A stretch of 64,000 nucleotides of DNA, taken from assembly GCF_003314975.1 (NCBI RefSeq), contig NZ_QNRF01000001.1, forward strand, positions 620,001 through 684,000, read 5' to 3'. Shown here in pieces: positions 53,170-63,424 of this stretch. Source of the DNA: Marinomonas aquiplantarum (GTDB lineage: Bacteria; Pseudomonadota; Gammaproteobacteria; Pseudomonadales; Marinomonadaceae). Position numbers and translations under genes: made by a program. Numbering within the stretch: position 1 is the stretch's first letter; every line of letters begins with the position of its first letter. The notes beneath the pieces were generated by a model. That model was not told the DNA's origin, searched no databases, and was given only the letters and a program-made list of their open reading frames with translations.

Positions 53170-53543
53170 AATATTCTCCTGATGAAGTGAAACTTTTCCA
53201 ATCTCTCAATATGCAACAACATGCGTGAATGTCACGACTTATCGCTTAACCCTATAAGAATAAGACTTCTTAAATTGTTCTTTAAACGACTTATTTTGTT
53301 CTGTTTTGGATCATAGGAATGCTTAGTATCGCACTCGGCTTACAAGGAAACTCATGGTTCAAAACAGAACGCAATCATATGCTTAACATTGAGATTGTTG
53401 ATGGAAACATCACTAATTTGATATTCCAATTAAGCCAAAAAAGGCCATCGAAGACGGCCTTTTTTGAATTATCGGGGCAAGAGTTACATCAATTTAGTTA
53501 GATGTCAAATTATAGTAAATGCGATGCACCCTTGTTGCAGGAA
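53170..53543. other. Intergenic region between the BCCT gene and hemW
   Basis: 374 bp. It carries the hemW terminator (53437-53465) and the presumed BCCT promoter region. A 60-codon plus-strand frame at 53319-53501 runs through the terminator and is not considered real. Confidence 0.6.
53437..53465. terminator. Bidirectional terminator of hemW
   Basis: 10-bp arms AAAAAAGGCC/GGCCTTTTTT (53437-53446 and 53456-53465) around a 9-nt loop, about 80 bp beyond the hemW stop. Confidence 0.88.
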
Positions 53544-54713
53544 TTAATGGAGAAAGAGTTCAAGCAGTTCATTGAGAAAGAGTTTGCCTTTTTCTGTGGT
53601 TTTAATGTGTTCTTTTTGCCACGCGTCTTCGTCGAGTAAACCTCGCTGTAGACCGGTTTTACAGGCTTGAATCAGTGATTTTGGTAACTCACTTTGTGCA
53701 TATCTTCGATATTCCTGCAAATCAAAGGATTCAAACAAGCGTAAGCGATTCATCATAAACTCCAGTGGCATGTCCTCTGGGTTAATGGCTTCTTTAATAA
53801 CGAGTGCCTCTGGTAGGTTGTTGAGATAGTGATTTGGGTGGCGAGTCTTTCGAGTACGAAATATTTGACCATTAACTAATGTGATCTTGCCGTGGGCCCC
53901 TGCGCCGATGCCAATGTAGTCACCAAATCGCCAATAATTCAAATTGTGCGCGGCTTGGCGTCCTTGTTTGGCATTAGCAGACACTTCATATTGCGCATAA
54001 CCTTGCGCAGCCAATAAGGCTTGCCCTGCATCTTGAATTTCCCACAGGGTATTGTCTTCTGGTAAGGCTGGAGGACGACGATAGAACTCAGTATTGGGTT
54101 CTATGGTGAGTTGATACCAAGAAAGATGCTCAGGGTTTAGGGTCATGGCCAATGTTAAATCGTCCATTGCCATGTCTAAGCTTTGGTCTGGCAAACCGTG
54201 CATTAAATCTAGGTTAATATTGTCGAAGCCTGCGGCTCTGGACTTATCCACAGCGTGAATGGCTTCTTCGCGGTTGTGGATTCTTCCTAGGGTTTTCAAC
54301 AGCTTTGGCTGAAAACTTTGGATGCCAATGGAGAGGCGATTGATGCCTGCTTGTCGAAAATGACGAAATTTTTCTTGTTCAAAGGTGCCTGGGTTGGCTT
54401 CCATAGTGACTTCAGCGTTGTCAGCCCAAGTTAGTTTGTCACGCAAGGCATCCATTAGGCGGTAATAAAAATCTTCGCTCATTAAGCTGGGTGTACCACC
54501 ACCAATAAAGGCGGTTTGTATTGGCCGCCCAGCGATGTAAGGTAAATCGACCTCAAGATCTGCCAGTAGTTGTGCGAGATAGGCTTCCTCTGGCAGCTGA
54601 TCGTCTTGGGTAAAGCGATCTGCTTGATGGGAGTTAAAATCACAATAAGGGCATTTTTTCACGCACCAAGGTAGGTGAATGTACAAGCTGAGCGGTGGCA
54701 GTAATCGACTCAC
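53544..54713 (-). CDS. hemW: Radical SAM heme chaperone HemW
   Basis: A 389-residue radical SAM protein. The cluster-binding motif reads CVKKCPYCDF, CxxxCxxC at about residues 16-23. GGGTPSLM, NPGTFEQEKF, RLSIGIQSFQPKLLKTLGRIH and LMHGLPDQSLDMAMDDL match HemW; the CxxxCxxC motif lacks the extra Cys (CxxxCxxCxC) of HemN. It likely delivers heme to respiratory proteins. Its ATG overlaps the rdgB stop by 4 nt, the common rdgB-hemW pairing. Confidence 0.93.
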   Translation of the reverse strand: MSRLLPPLSLYIHLPWCVKKCPYCDFNSHQADRFTQDDQLPEEAYLAQLLADLEVDLPYIAGRPIQTAFIGGGTPSLMSEDFYYRLMDALRDKLTWADNAEVTMEANPGTFEQEKFRHFRQAGINRLSIGIQSFQPKLLKTLGRIHNREEAIHAVDKSRAAGFDNINLDLMHGLPDQSLDMAMDDLTLAMTLNPEHLSWYQLTIEPNTEFYRRPPALPEDNTLWEIQDAGQALLAAQGYAQYEVSANAKQGRQAAHNLNYWRFGDYIGIGAGAHGKITLVNGQIFRTRKTRHPNHYLNNLPEALVIKEAINPEDMPLEFMMNRLRLFESFDLQEYRRYAQSELPKSLIQACKTGLQRGLLDEDAWQKEHIKTTEKGKLFLNELLELFLH

Positions 54714-55315
54714 AAGGTGTTATCCTGCTGAAACGCCGTTAATAGCTGCTGCAGAGCTTTGGCTCTGTGACTGATCTGATTTTTGACTTCTTTCGGCAAA
54801 CTGGCGGCGCTGCAATCGCATTCAGGTACGAAGAACAGAGGATCATAACCAAATCCTTCTTGGCCTTCTGTTGATGTTAAAATGCGACCTTCCCAAACGC
54901 CGTGAAAGACTTTAGGTGTCGGGTCATTCTGGTGGCGCATATAGGCCAGCACACAATGGAAACGAGCCGTTCTTTGCTCTGTTGGAACACCGTCTAACTT
55001 TTCCAATAGCAAGTCATTATTGGCTTGGTTATTACCGTGTTCGCCGGCAAAACGAGCGGAGTAAATACCGGGAGCACCCTTTAGATAGTCGACTTCAATG
55101 CCTGAGTCGTCTGCCAGAGCGGGTAGGCCTGTCTTTTCACAAGCATGGCGTGCTTTCAAAATGGCATTCTCGATGAAGCTGAGCCCTGTTTCATCGGCGT
55201 CTTCTACCTGGAATTCTTTTTGAGGTTTGACATCAAAGCCTATATTGCTCAGCAAAGCATTGAATTCTTTGATTTTTCCGGCGTTATTACTGGCCAGTAC
55301 GATGGTTTTTTTCAC
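54710..55315 (-). CDS. rdgB: Non-canonical purine NTP pyrophosphatase RdgB
   Basis: Hydrolyses ITP, dITP and XTP to keep them out of nucleic acids. It has 201 residues from the GTG at 55315, which follows AGAGGA; an upstream TTG at 55333 is less likely. The start KTIVLASNNAGKIKEF and the core LPALADDSGIEVDYLKGAPGIYSARFAG (catalytic Asp), FGYDPLFFVPE and SHRAKALQQLL are conserved. It is translationally coupled to hemW. Confidence 0.95.
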   Translation of the reverse strand: MKKTIVLASNNAGKIKEFNALLSNIGFDVKPQKEFQVEDADETGLSFIENAILKARHACEKTGLPALADDSGIEVDYLKGAPGIYSARFAGEHGNNQANNDLLLEKLDGVPTEQRTARFHCVLAYMRHQNDPTPKVFHGVWEGRILTSTEGQEGFGYDPLFFVPECDCSAASLPKEVKNQISHRAKALQQLLTAFQQDNTL

Positions 55316-55366
55316 GTTTTTGTCCTCTTGCAACGGCGTCCTAAAATGGCGACGATGTCTGCTGAT

Positions 55367-55963
55367 TTAGGCTTTTCGGCTGATATGGAAAATAGCCGTT
55401 TCACTGAATAGATTAGGCATAGAGCGAATCCACCAATGGTCTTTTAGGTGGCCATCTACCGCTGCCCAACGCAATACCTTAATGTCTTTTTCGTGGCACA
55501 AGCGTTCAAAGTCTTGAAAGGTGAAAAAGTGAATGTTGGGTGTGTCGTACCAGTTGTAAGGCATAAACTCTGATACAGGCATGCGACCTTTTAGCGCCAG
55601 ATGTAAGCGACTGCGCCAATGACCAAAGTTAGGGAACGTAATAATGCATTCTTTGCCGATGCGTAGCATTTCATCGATCAACAAATCTGGGCGACGAAAT
55701 TGCTGCAAAGCATGGGTCATTAGTACGAGATCAAAACTCTGATCTTCAAAGTTTTGTAGACCTTCATCAATGTTTTGCTCCAACACTGGAATGCCTTTTT
55801 GAATACAGGTGTTCAGATCTTCTGGGCCAATTTCTAAGCCATAACCACTGATTTGCTTGTGATTGATTAGATGATAGAGCAGTTCACCGGGACCACAGGC
55901 TAAATCGAGTACGCGAATATTGGGTTGAATCCATTCGTCTATGATTTCTAAATCAGCGCGCAT
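55367..55963 (-). CDS. metW: Methionine biosynthesis protein MetW
   Basis: A 198-residue SAM-fold methyltransferase-like protein. [15 protein letters not shown] (motif I) is typical, followed by [30 protein letters not shown] and the MetW-specific [44 protein letters not shown]. Though MetW lacks proven methyltransferase function in this pathway, it is required with MetX for efficient homoserine acylation in some bacteria. It overlaps the end of metX by 11 bp. Confidence 0.95.
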   Translation of the reverse strand: MRADLEIIDEWIQPNIRVLDLACGPGELLYHLINHKQISGYGLEIGPEDLNTCIQKGIPVLEQNIDEGLQNFEDQSFDLVLMTHALQQFRRPDLLIDEMLRIGKECIITFPNFGHWRSRLHLALKGRMPVSEFMPYNWYDTPNIHFFTFQDFERLCHEKDIKVLRWAAVDGHLKDHWWIRSMPNLFSETAIFHISRKA

Positions 55964-57134
55964 GTTCAGACTCTCCTTGGCGAGCAGGTAGCGTTACTTG
56001 ATCCGCGATGCGTGTTAAAAAACTGTTTACCGCCTGCATGTAGCGAGGAATGGGAAATAGGAAAGCATCATGGCCTTCAGTCGCTTCAATTTTGGCATAA
56101 GAAACCGCTTTGCCTGCTTTAATCAGCGCATTGACGATTTCTTCACTTCGCTCTGGTGAAAAGCGCCAATCGGTCGTAAAGGACACTAAAAGGAACTCGC
56201 ATTGAGCACGGCTTAAAACAGCCGCCAAGTCACCATTGGTTTGCGCGGCGGGGTCGAAATAGTCCAGTGCCTTGGTCATTAGCATGTAGGTATTGGCATC
56301 AAAACGTTTGGTGAAGGCTTCCCCTTGATAACGTAGGTAGCTTTCGACCTCAAATTCTATGCCGTAGTTGTATTGATACTGCTCATGGCGCATCTGACGA
56401 CCAAACTTCTCCCCCATGGCATCATCGGACAAATACGTTATGTGGCCTAGCATGCGTGCCAAACCAAGACCATTGGTCGGTACTGATTCATTGTCTAGGT
56501 AGCGGCCATCAAAGAAATCGGGATCACGTCGAATTGACTGGCGAGCCACTTCATTGAAGGCAATATTCTGCGTCGACAATTTCGGTGCTGAGGCGACAAT
56601 CACGGCAGATTTGAGACGCTCAGGGAAACGAATGCTCCACTCAAGAGCCTGCATTCCCCCTAAGCTACCACCAACAATCGCGGCAAAGGTGTGAATGCCT
56701 AGCAAGTCAGCTAAGCGGGCTTGGCTTTCGACCCAATCTTCTACAGTCACAATCGGGAAGTCCGCTCCCCAAACTTGATCGGTCTCAGGGTTGATGCTGG
56801 TAGGCCCCGTTGAACCGCAACACCCTCCAAGGTTATTTAGCGCAATGACAAAGTAACGATTGGTGTCGATGGCTTTGCCTGGTCCAATGGCCGAATCCCA
56901 CCACCCCGGCTTTTTATCTGCCATATCGTGGTAGCCCGCTGCGTGATGGTCACCACTTAATGCGTGGCAAATTAAGATGGCATTGGAAGCGTCTTGGTTT
57001 AGCGTGCCATATGTCTCATAGATGAGTTGGTACGATGCCAAGGTTTGCCCGCAGGTAAGCGTCAACGGCTTGTCGAAGTGCGCAATCTGTGGTGTGACTA
57101 GGCCCACAGAATCGACTGGAATGGCGTCTGGCAT
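55953..57134 (-). CDS. metX: Homoserine O-acyltransferase MetX
   Basis: First committed enzyme of methionine synthesis, 393 residues of alpha/beta hydrolase fold. The nucleophile Ser lies in [13 protein letters not shown]; the acid and base are Asp in [10 protein letters not shown] and His in ATEGHDAFL. The core [15 protein letters not shown] and [17 protein letters not shown] are conserved. In gammaproteobacteria with metW next door these enzymes are often succinyl- rather than acetyltransferases; the specificity cannot be decided from what I see. It starts at 57134, with AGGA upstream but rather far away. Confidence 0.93.
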   Translation of the reverse strand: MPDAIPVDSVGLVTPQIAHFDKPLTLTCGQTLASYQLIYETYGTLNQDASNAILICHALSGDHHAAGYHDMADKKPGWWDSAIGPGKAIDTNRYFVIALNNLGGCCGSTGPTSINPETDQVWGADFPIVTVEDWVESQARLADLLGIHTFAAIVGGSLGGMQALEWSIRFPERLKSAVIVASAPKLSTQNIAFNEVARQSIRRDPDFFDGRYLDNESVPTNGLGLARMLGHITYLSDDAMGEKFGRQMRHEQYQYNYGIEFEVESYLRYQGEAFTKRFDANTYMLMTKALDYFDPAAQTNGDLAAVLSRAQCEFLLVSFTTDWRFSPERSEEIVNALIKAGKAVSYAKIEATEGHDAFLFPIPRYMQAVNSFLTRIADQVTLPARQGESEHAR

Positions 57135-57255
57135 GGGTGTTGGTAATCCTAATGAAATACTCGTGTTCCCGTGAAGATAAGCGAGGAACTAGACCAAAAA
57201 ATGAATCCACACAGTCTAGCGGCTGCATGGTTTACCATCAAGGGATAGAGAAGGA

Positions 57256-57288
57256 AATCCCCTTTATTTGGTGGTAATAAAGGGGATT
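57256..57288. terminator. Hairpin downstream of the chemoreceptor gene
   Basis: Perfect 13-bp arms AATCCCCTTTATT/AATAAAGGGGATT with a 7-nt loop. It lies just after the chemoreceptor stop on the minus strand. T-tract short. Confidence 0.75.
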
Positions 57289-57293
57289 CTATA

Positions 57294-59180
57294 TTAGGCC
57301 AGAGTGAAGATGTTGGTTTTTTGCGCCAATTGTTCAGAAAGTCGCTGAATTTGTTGGGTTTTGTCCGCCAAAATATCAATCGAACTGGTGTCTTGGCTAA
57401 GTTGTTGTGCGATTTGCTCCATTTCGGTGCTCATTTCAACAGCGGTGCTGGCGACGTCTTGGATGGCGTTTGCCATGGAATCTGTTGATTGCGTGCCTGT
57501 CATGGCGAACTGCTCAATGTTGCGCATGGCTTCTTCCGCTTTGCTGCCATTCTCACTAATGATGCTGAGGTTTGATTTACCGCTTTCCATCGTAGTGATG
57601 GCCGAATGGGTTGAGCGCTGAATGGTATTGACGATTTCAGTGATTTTCGCCGTGGCATCTACGGTTTTTTCAGCTAAGGCACGAACTTCGTCAGCGACCA
57701 CCGAAAAACCGCGTCCGGCTTCACCGGCTCGAGCCGCTTCAATCGCGGCATTGAGTGCTAATAAATTCGTTTGGTTGGCGAGATCATTAATCATGGCGAT
57801 GACGTTATCAATGTCTTTTGATAATTGTCCGAGTTGATTTAATTGATCGCTGGTAACTTGGACGATGCTCACCGTATCGTTAATACTGGTCAATACAAGG
57901 TTAATGGTATCGGCACCAGACTTAGCGGATTGGTAAGTATCATTAGACTGGTTTTTAAGTGTGTCCGTGGTGTTCGATAATTCCGTTAAGCGATTTGAGA
58001 TATCATCTGTTGCTGTGGCCAAAGAGTGAGTACGCTGGTTCACTAAATGGTTACTGGTGGTGATGTCACTAATGCTGCTGTTTAGGTCGCTGGACATGGT
58101 ATTAAAGGTATCCGTTGTGGTGACCACATCTTTGAGAACATCGCCTAACCCCTCGGTCATTTCGTTTAGTGATTGACCTAACTGATCAAACTCATCCAAA
58201 CGTTTTAGATTGACGCTGGCTTTAGAGGACATGTCTCCTTGCTTCACTTTATTTAAATCACTGATGATGTTTTTGAGTGACTCATTGACACTGCGTCCTA
58301 TGGTCATCATTAACAAGGTGGCAAATACAATCACAGCAAAGCTTACTGTAAGCAGTGTCGCGTTGGCTTGTGTGGAGCGACTTTCAGCCTCTTGTTCTGC
58401 GGCCGTCATAAGTTGTTCGATGACTTGACTGGCGTTGGTTTGACTGTCTCGAAAGGCCAATTTTTGCTGGTTAAACAGGTTTTCCGTTGTCAGCAGTTTT
58501 TGGTACTCCTGACCATACTTAAGTATCGCATCACGATAAGCATTGGCGGTGACACCGTGAGTACTTTGGAAGCCAAAATTAGAAATACGACGATCAAATT
58601 TTTCAAAATTACCGGTGAATTTTTCTAAATTGTCTGCAGTCGGGTCTGAAAGGTAGCTGGCTTCTGCTTGGCGTACGCTAGAAAATTCACGCTTGAGCAA
58701 GCTTAGGTTGCTGATGTCGTCGGTTATTTTATTGCCAAGCTGATCGATCTGGCCACGCATCCCTGATGTTGAGCCGAATCCGATAATGTTTTGTTCGCGA
58801 GCGAGGTCTAACAAAATTGCGCTGTATTGGCGGGTAATCTCAAGGTTGTCTTGTAATGTCGTGCTTAAACCAGCGTCTTGGCTTCTTTCAATATTGGCTT
58901 GTGTGCGTTCGGCATTTTGTTGCTCTTGGTTTTTGACCTGCTGAATATAGTCTTCGACGTTATCGCTTGAAATTGACCGAAAACGGTCGGCTATGGCCAA
59001 TAAATTGATGCTAATTTGATCATTAGATGTTTGGATTTTAGACAGTGTTCGAACGTCGCCATTGGCGCTTTGTTGAGCAGACAGTCCTTCAATGGCCACA
59101 AAAGTGACAATGACAAAGCCGATAACGGCGGACACGAGCAAAAGCATGAGTTTGATTTTGAAAGAAAGGTTCTTCAGCAT
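57294..59180 (-). CDS. Methyl-accepting chemotaxis protein
   Basis: A 628-residue receptor. TM1 (about 10-32) and TM2 (about 275-298) frame a helical periplasmic ligand domain of roughly 240 residues. A HAMP domain and the cytoplasmic signalling domain follow. The hairpin tip is highly conserved ([42 protein letters not shown]). No CheR-docking pentapeptide is present; the tail ends [11 protein letters not shown]. The ligand is unknown. It stands alone between metX and rsmD. Confidence 0.92.
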   Translation of the reverse strand: MLKNLSFKIKLMLLLVSAVIGFVIVTFVAIEGLSAQQSANGDVRTLSKIQTSNDQISINLLAIADRFRSISSDNVEDYIQQVKNQEQQNAERTQANIERSQDAGLSTTLQDNLEITRQYSAILLDLAREQNIIGFGSTSGMRGQIDQLGNKITDDISNLSLLKREFSSVRQAEASYLSDPTADNLEKFTGNFEKFDRRISNFGFQSTHGVTANAYRDAILKYGQEYQKLLTTENLFNQQKLAFRDSQTNASQVIEQLMTAAEQEAESRSTQANATLLTVSFAVIVFATLLMMTIGRSVNESLKNIISDLNKVKQGDMSSKASVNLKRLDEFDQLGQSLNEMTEGLGDVLKDVVTTTDTFNTMSSDLNSSISDITTSNHLVNQRTHSLATATDDISNRLTELSNTTDTLKNQSNDTYQSAKSGADTINLVLTSINDTVSIVQVTSDQLNQLGQLSKDIDNVIAMINDLANQTNLLALNAAIEAARAGEAGRGFSVVADEVRALAEKTVDATAKITEIVNTIQRSTHSAITTMESGKSNLSIISENGSKAEEAMRNIEQFAMTGTQSTDSMANAIQDVASTAVEMSTEMEQIAQQLSQDTSSIDILADKTQQIQRLSEQLAQKTNIFTLA

Positions 59181-59375
59181 TATTAGACCTACCTGCCTTG
59201 TGAGCGGCTGATGAAAACATGAATAAGTAAAGTAATCTTACCTATGCAAATACCGTGCACATATCAATGACTTGTGCTGAGGCTGGTGATGTCTAGGGGG
59301 GGCTAGTCGATGATAGAGGGCGTTTGCCTCTTAATGGGGCAAACGCATTTGTAAAAGGTTATCAATAGCGCTTAT

Positions 59376-59981
59376 TTAACTTGGCCGCGACACGTTAAAT
59401 AGTCGGTAAACAAGTTGTCCGGCGACTTTTTCTTTACTGAGTTGCCAGTGTTCCGGTAAGACGGTAAGAGGTGTTTCTTTTTCCATTTCAATGTAGACCA
59501 ATGCACGTTCGGCTAGCCATCCTTGTTCCAATAGTGGGATGACTTTCTCCAGCCAACCTTTTCGAAATGGCGGATCCAAGAATACGATATCAAATGCTTG
59601 ATTGGCTGGTTGGCTTAGATAGGCGTCTGCCGCCTGTTGAATGACTTGGGCCTGCGATGCTTGCAAGGTGGCCAAGTTATCGGTCATTTGTTTGGTGACC
59701 AATTTGGCGTTATCAACAAAGGTCAAATGCTTGGCACCACGGGACAAGGCTTCTAAACCTAGGGCACCTGAGCCACAAAATAAGTCGGCGCAGACTGCGC
59801 CAGGTAGGTATGGGTTGATCCAATTAAACAGAGTTTCACGTACTCGATCAGGTGTGGGGCGCAAACCTTCGACGTTTGGGATAGGTAGCTGACGAGAGCG
59901 CCACTCTCCTGCAATAATTCGCAGTTTGGTTACCTTGTTCTTGGTTTTGTTAGCGTGATGGTTAGAGGCGTTTTTTCTCAT
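59376..59981 (-). CDS. rsmD: 16S rRNA (guanine-N2)-methyltransferase RsmD
   Basis: A 201-residue SAM-dependent enzyme that methylates G966 of 16S rRNA. The N-terminal LRIIAGEWRSRQLPIP and LRPTPDRVRETLFNWI, motif I LFCGSGALGLEALSRGA and the catalytic motif DPPFRKGW (about residue 137) are diagnostic. Its ATG overlaps the stop of the upstream M16-like gene by one base (TAATG). The rsmD-M16-ftsY neighbourhood is also seen in Pseudomonas. Confidence 0.95.
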   Translation of the reverse strand: MRKNASNHHANKTKNKVTKLRIIAGEWRSRQLPIPNVEGLRPTPDRVRETLFNWINPYLPGAVCADLFCGSGALGLEALSRGAKHLTFVDNAKLVTKQMTDNLATLQASQAQVIQQAADAYLSQPANQAFDIVFLDPPFRKGWLEKVIPLLEQGWLAERALVYIEMEKETPLTVLPEHWQLSKEKVAGQLVYRLFNVSRPS

Positions 59982-61297
59982 TATTGGTAAACCTGAATCT
60001 CTTGGTAAGTTTGCGCATTGATTAGTTGTTTTAAAGCGGCCTGGTAGTCTTCATAGCGAAAATTATCGACGGCTTCCTTGTAGTCTTGTGCAAAGGTTTC
60101 CAGTGTCAGCTCGCTGTCTTGGTGGGTGAATTGCCCTGCAATGACACTCCACCAAGTGGGTGACAAGGTGTTTTCCTCTAACTGAATAATGAGGCTCTCC
60201 AACAATTGCTCAAACCTTTTCTTATCCTTAATGGAAGGAACTTGTTCAACAAACACAAAGCTTTTTAGGCTGATGTCTGGCTCTCCTGTCGAAATGTTGC
60301 TGACGTCAGCGTGCTGATTCGCAGGGCTGTATTGAACGTTCCACCAGACCCATGGGTGGTGCGGAGATAGGGCTAAGTCGAGTTGAACAAAATCGATACG
60401 TTCTTGGGCGTTTAAACTGTCGACAAGGTCGGCGCCCCAAATTTGCAAACTTAACCATTGCTGAACCGTGCTAACAGGGGGCAGAGCAAGCGCGCTTCGG
60501 GTTTGCCATAAAATGCCTTGGTTTTGTTGAATCAGAGCACTTAAGGAGGCTAACTCAATGCTTTCTGAATGGCTCTGTTCAGCAGCAAAAGCAGGGGAAA
60601 ATTGCTCTGTAATCGCATTTAAACCGGCTTTCACAATGTTCTGGCTTTGTTCAGACATGTCACCAACGAGATAAATGGTCGCGACTGACTGCGTCATTTT
60701 TTGATAATACTCTTTCACGTCCGTTAAAGAGATTTGCTCAATCGGTGGTGTGTTTTGTTGAAAAAAAAGTATCTGCTCTAACTCATGTTGAACGGTTTGC
60801 TGATAAGGGTTGAGCCCTTGCCAATTGTCGAAGGTGCGACTTTTGAATGCTGTTTGCGTTAACCAGTTATTGGCGAGTTTGAGGCTTGGGACGAGGTATG
60901 ATGGGTTGTTACTGACGGTTAGCCCAAGTATTTGGTTTTCATGATCATAGTAAGTATTCGCCTTCGCTGCCAAAGGGGACAGTCTTTGGTTAATTGAGGC
61001 GGTACTTAGTGGCAGTGCATCACTCATTAGCATGGCGAGTGTTGACTGAATCAATTTTGTGTCTGTGGTGACGGCACGAAAAGAAAAACGAATTTCGAGT
61101 TTGTCGCTGCCTTGCCAAGTGTCTTGGTTAAGCCAAATAACAGGAATGCCAGAGTCGGTTGTCCATTGCTCAATGTTGGGGGTCGGCAATTTCGCGCTTG
61201 GCGCGGTAAGATTGAGCAGCCAAATCGCCAGTGTAGAGAACAACATAATCGCCGCCAAAACGGGGCGGCTAAAAAGAGGTTTATTTTTGTCGCGCAT
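59981..61297 (-). CDS. M16-like membrane-anchored protein without a zinc-binding motif
   Basis: A 438-residue protein with one N-terminal membrane segment (about residues 12-30, LAAIMLFSTLAIWLLNL) and a large periplasmic part that resembles the insulinase/M16 peptidase fold in outline. In the corresponding Pseudomonas locus two M16 genes sit between rsmD and ftsY. No HxxEH motif is found, so it is not an active zinc peptidase; it may partner one encoded elsewhere. Family placement rests on gene order and fold impression, so it is only moderately sure. Confidence 0.6.
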   Translation of the reverse strand: MRDKNKPLFSRPVLAAIMLFSTLAIWLLNLTAPSAKLPTPNIEQWTTDSGIPVIWLNQDTWQGSDKLEIRFSFRAVTTDTKLIQSTLAMLMSDALPLSTASINQRLSPLAAKANTYYDHENQILGLTVSNNPSYLVPSLKLANNWLTQTAFKSRTFDNWQGLNPYQQTVQHELEQILFFQQNTPPIEQISLTDVKEYYQKMTQSVATIYLVGDMSEQSQNIVKAGLNAITEQFSPAFAAEQSHSESIELASLSALIQQNQGILWQTRSALALPPVSTVQQWLSLQIWGADLVDSLNAQERIDFVQLDLALSPHHPWVWWNVQYSPANQHADVSNISTGEPDISLKSFVFVEQVPSIKDKKRFEQLLESLIIQLEENTLSPTWWSVIAGQFTHQDSELTLETFAQDYKEAVDNFRYEDYQAALKQLINAQTYQEIQVYQ

Positions 61298-61468
61298 AAT
61301 GAACCTTTAGACTGCCTGTTAACAGGGTAATTTGTGTAAAACAGGCCTGATTGCGAATCAGAATGATGATAAAATAGTCATTTTCTGCGTCCATCACAAT
61401 GGCGCAAGTCCTTATGATAGCATTTCACTGGTGTTTACTGCATCAGCCAAAACAAAGAGACGAATTGA

Positions 61469-62716
61469 ATGGAAGTTGTTAATCAGATTATTGTTTTTTT
61501 TACTCCCTATCTTGGTGAATACGCCCGTTATGTTCCTATAGTGATTGGCGCCTTGATGGCTTTGTTGGCGTTTGTGATTCGTCGTCGCTTTGTGAAAAAA
61601 ATGAGTGCAGATATTGCGCAAGCAAAGAAAAAGGATGCAGAAGCGAAAGAATTGCCAGTTGAACCACAAGAAGCCGTTGCATCTAAAGAAACGACTGACT
61701 CGCATGAGACCGACAGCGCCTCAGTGGCGTCGCAGCCACAAGAAGAAGCCGTTGCTACGCCAGTTGACGTAACAGAAGACGTCTCGACTCTGTCTTGGTC
61801 TGAGCGTATTAAATCTGGCCTAACTCGTACCCGAAGCGGTTTGGGGAAAGGGCTGTCTTCAATCATTAGTGGCAGTCGAAAAGTAGACGATGAACTGATA
61901 GAAGAGCTAGAAACTCAATTGCTGATGGCGGATGTGGGCATTGATGCGACTCGCACTTTGATTGAAGGTTTGACGGAAAAACTGAATCGCAAAGAGCTTA
62001 AAGATGCGGATGCTTTATTAACCCATTTAAAAGCAGACATGGCGGCGATTCTAGGTCAATCCCAACAGGAGTTAGAGCCGACGAATACTGACGGCCCATT
62101 TGTGATCTTGATGGTTGGGGTGAATGGTGTGGGCAAAACCACCACCATTGGCAAGCTAGCGAAGAAGTATCAAGCTCAAGGTAAGAGTGTGATGCTTGCT
62201 GCTGGGGACACTTTCCGTGCCGCGGCGGTTGAGCAGTTAGAGGTTTGGGGCGAGCGTAATAATGTGCCTGTGGTGGCTCAACATACCGGTGCGGATTCGG
62301 CGTCGGTAATTTACGATGCGATTGAATCGGCAAAAGCGAAAAACATTGATATCGTCATCGCTGATACCGCAGGTCGTTTGCAAAACAAACAAAATCTCAT
62401 GAATGAGTTGTCAAAAGTCGTTCGTGTGATGAAAAAGCTGGATCAGCAAGCGCCCCATGAAGTTATGCTGGTATTGGATGCAGGAACTGGTCAGAATGCT
62501 ATCAGCCAAGCCAAGTTGTTTTCAGAAGCGGTTGGGGTCAGTGGTATCACACTGACGAAACTTGATGGTACTGCAAAAGGCGGTATTATCTTTGCGATAG
62601 CGAAACAGTTTGGTCTGCCAATACGTTACATCGGTGTTGGCGAGCAAGCGGACGATCTGCGCCCGTTCGTGGCGCAAGAATTTATTGATGCTCTGTTCAC
62701 AGGGGATCAAGACTAG
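61469..62716 (+). CDS. ftsY: Signal recognition particle receptor FtsY
   Basis: SRP-receptor GTPase that docks ribosomes with nascent membrane proteins at the inner membrane. The 415 residues have an N-terminal hydrophobic segment (about 22-36), an acidic linker rich in Glu, and the NG domain: P-loop GVNGVGKTTTIGKLA, the insertion box LAAGDTFRAAAVEQL, G3 DTAGR and G4 TKLDG. The N-terminal helix looks like a true membrane span, unlike the peripheral A domain of E. coli FtsY. It heads ftsY-ftsE-ftsX, the standard order. Confidence 0.95.
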   Translation: MEVVNQIIVFFTPYLGEYARYVPIVIGALMALLAFVIRRRFVKKMSADIAQAKKKDAEAKELPVEPQEAVASKETTDSHETDSASVASQPQEEAVATPVDVTEDVSTLSWSERIKSGLTRTRSGLGKGLSSIISGSRKVDDELIEELETQLLMADVGIDATRTLIEGLTEKLNRKELKDADALLTHLKADMAAILGQSQQELEPTNTDGPFVILMVGVNGVGKTTTIGKLAKKYQAQGKSVMLAAGDTFRAAAVEQLEVWGERNNVPVVAQHTGADSASVIYDAIESAKAKNIDIVIADTAGRLQNKQNLMNELSKVVRVMKKLDQQAPHEVMLVLDAGTGQNAISQAKLFSEAVGVSGITLTKLDGTAKGGIIFAIAKQFGLPIRYIGVGEQADDLRPFVAQEFIDALFTGDQD

Positions 62717-62752
62717 ACTCAAGCCATCTAATAATCAGGACAGTGAAGCAGA

Positions 62753-63424
62753 GTGGAAATCGAATTTCAGCGCGTTGGTAAGAAATACGACAGTGGTCAA
62801 GAAGCCTTATCGCAAGTGAGTTTTCATTTGCAGCAAGGTGAAATGGCCTTTTTGACCGGTCACTCTGGTGCCGGCAAAAGTACACTGATGAAACTCATGA
62901 TGATGATTGAACGTCAGACTTCCGGACAAATTCTGATCGATGGTGTGGATTTGCGTACCTTAAGTCGACGAGCGATTCCACAACATCGCCGTCGTGTTGG
63001 GGTGGTGTTTCAAAATCACCAATTATTATTGGACCGCAGTGTGTTTCATAACGTGGCCTTGCCGCTGCAAGTCAGTGGTGCAGATCACGAACAGATCGCA
63101 AAACGAGTGCGTGCTGCGCTAGACAAAGTTGGGTTGTTGGAAAAAGAAAAGTTCAATCCAATGGCGTTGTCCGGTGGTGAGCAACAACGCGTGGGGATTG
63201 CGCGAGCAGTGGTGAATAAGCCGCAACTGCTGCTGGCCGATGAACCGACAGGTAACCTTGATCCTAAATTGTCCGCTGAAATCATGAACCTATTTCAAGA
63301 GTTTAACCGTGTCGGTGTGACTGTATTGGTGGCGAGCCATGATTTGGCATTAGTGGCGCGCATGCGCCATCGTGTATTGACCTTAAATCAAGGTCGCATG
63401 GTCAACGATGGGGGGTTCGCTTAA
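62753..63424 (+). CDS. ftsE: Cell-division ABC transporter ATPase FtsE
   Basis: ATPase of the FtsEX complex that controls cell-wall hydrolases at the septum. It has 223 residues from a GTG start at 62753. Walker [29 protein letters not shown], Walker [13 protein letters not shown] and the switch His in VASHDLALV are intact. It lies 36 bp after ftsY, and its stop overlaps the ftsX start by one base (TAATG). Confidence 0.95.
   Translation: MEIEFQRVGKKYDSGQEALSQVSFHLQQGEMAFLTGHSGAGKSTLMKLMMMIERQTSGQILIDGVDLRTLSRRAIPQHRRRVGVVFQNHQLLLDRSVFHNVALPLQVSGADHEQIAKRVRAALDKVGLLEKEKFNPMALSGGEQQRVGIARAVVNKPQLLLADEPTGNLDPKLSAEIMNLFQEFNRVGVTVLVASHDLALVARMRHRVLTLNQGRMVNDGGFA

Noticed and set aside
53319-53501. 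60-codon plus-strand frame upstream of the BCCT gene
   Set aside because: It runs through the bidirectional hemW terminator and has no coding signature.
57135-57240. Possible SAM-type riboswitch before metX
   Set aside because: A CTAGAC/GTCTAG pairing exists, but I could not match any SAM riboswitch core.
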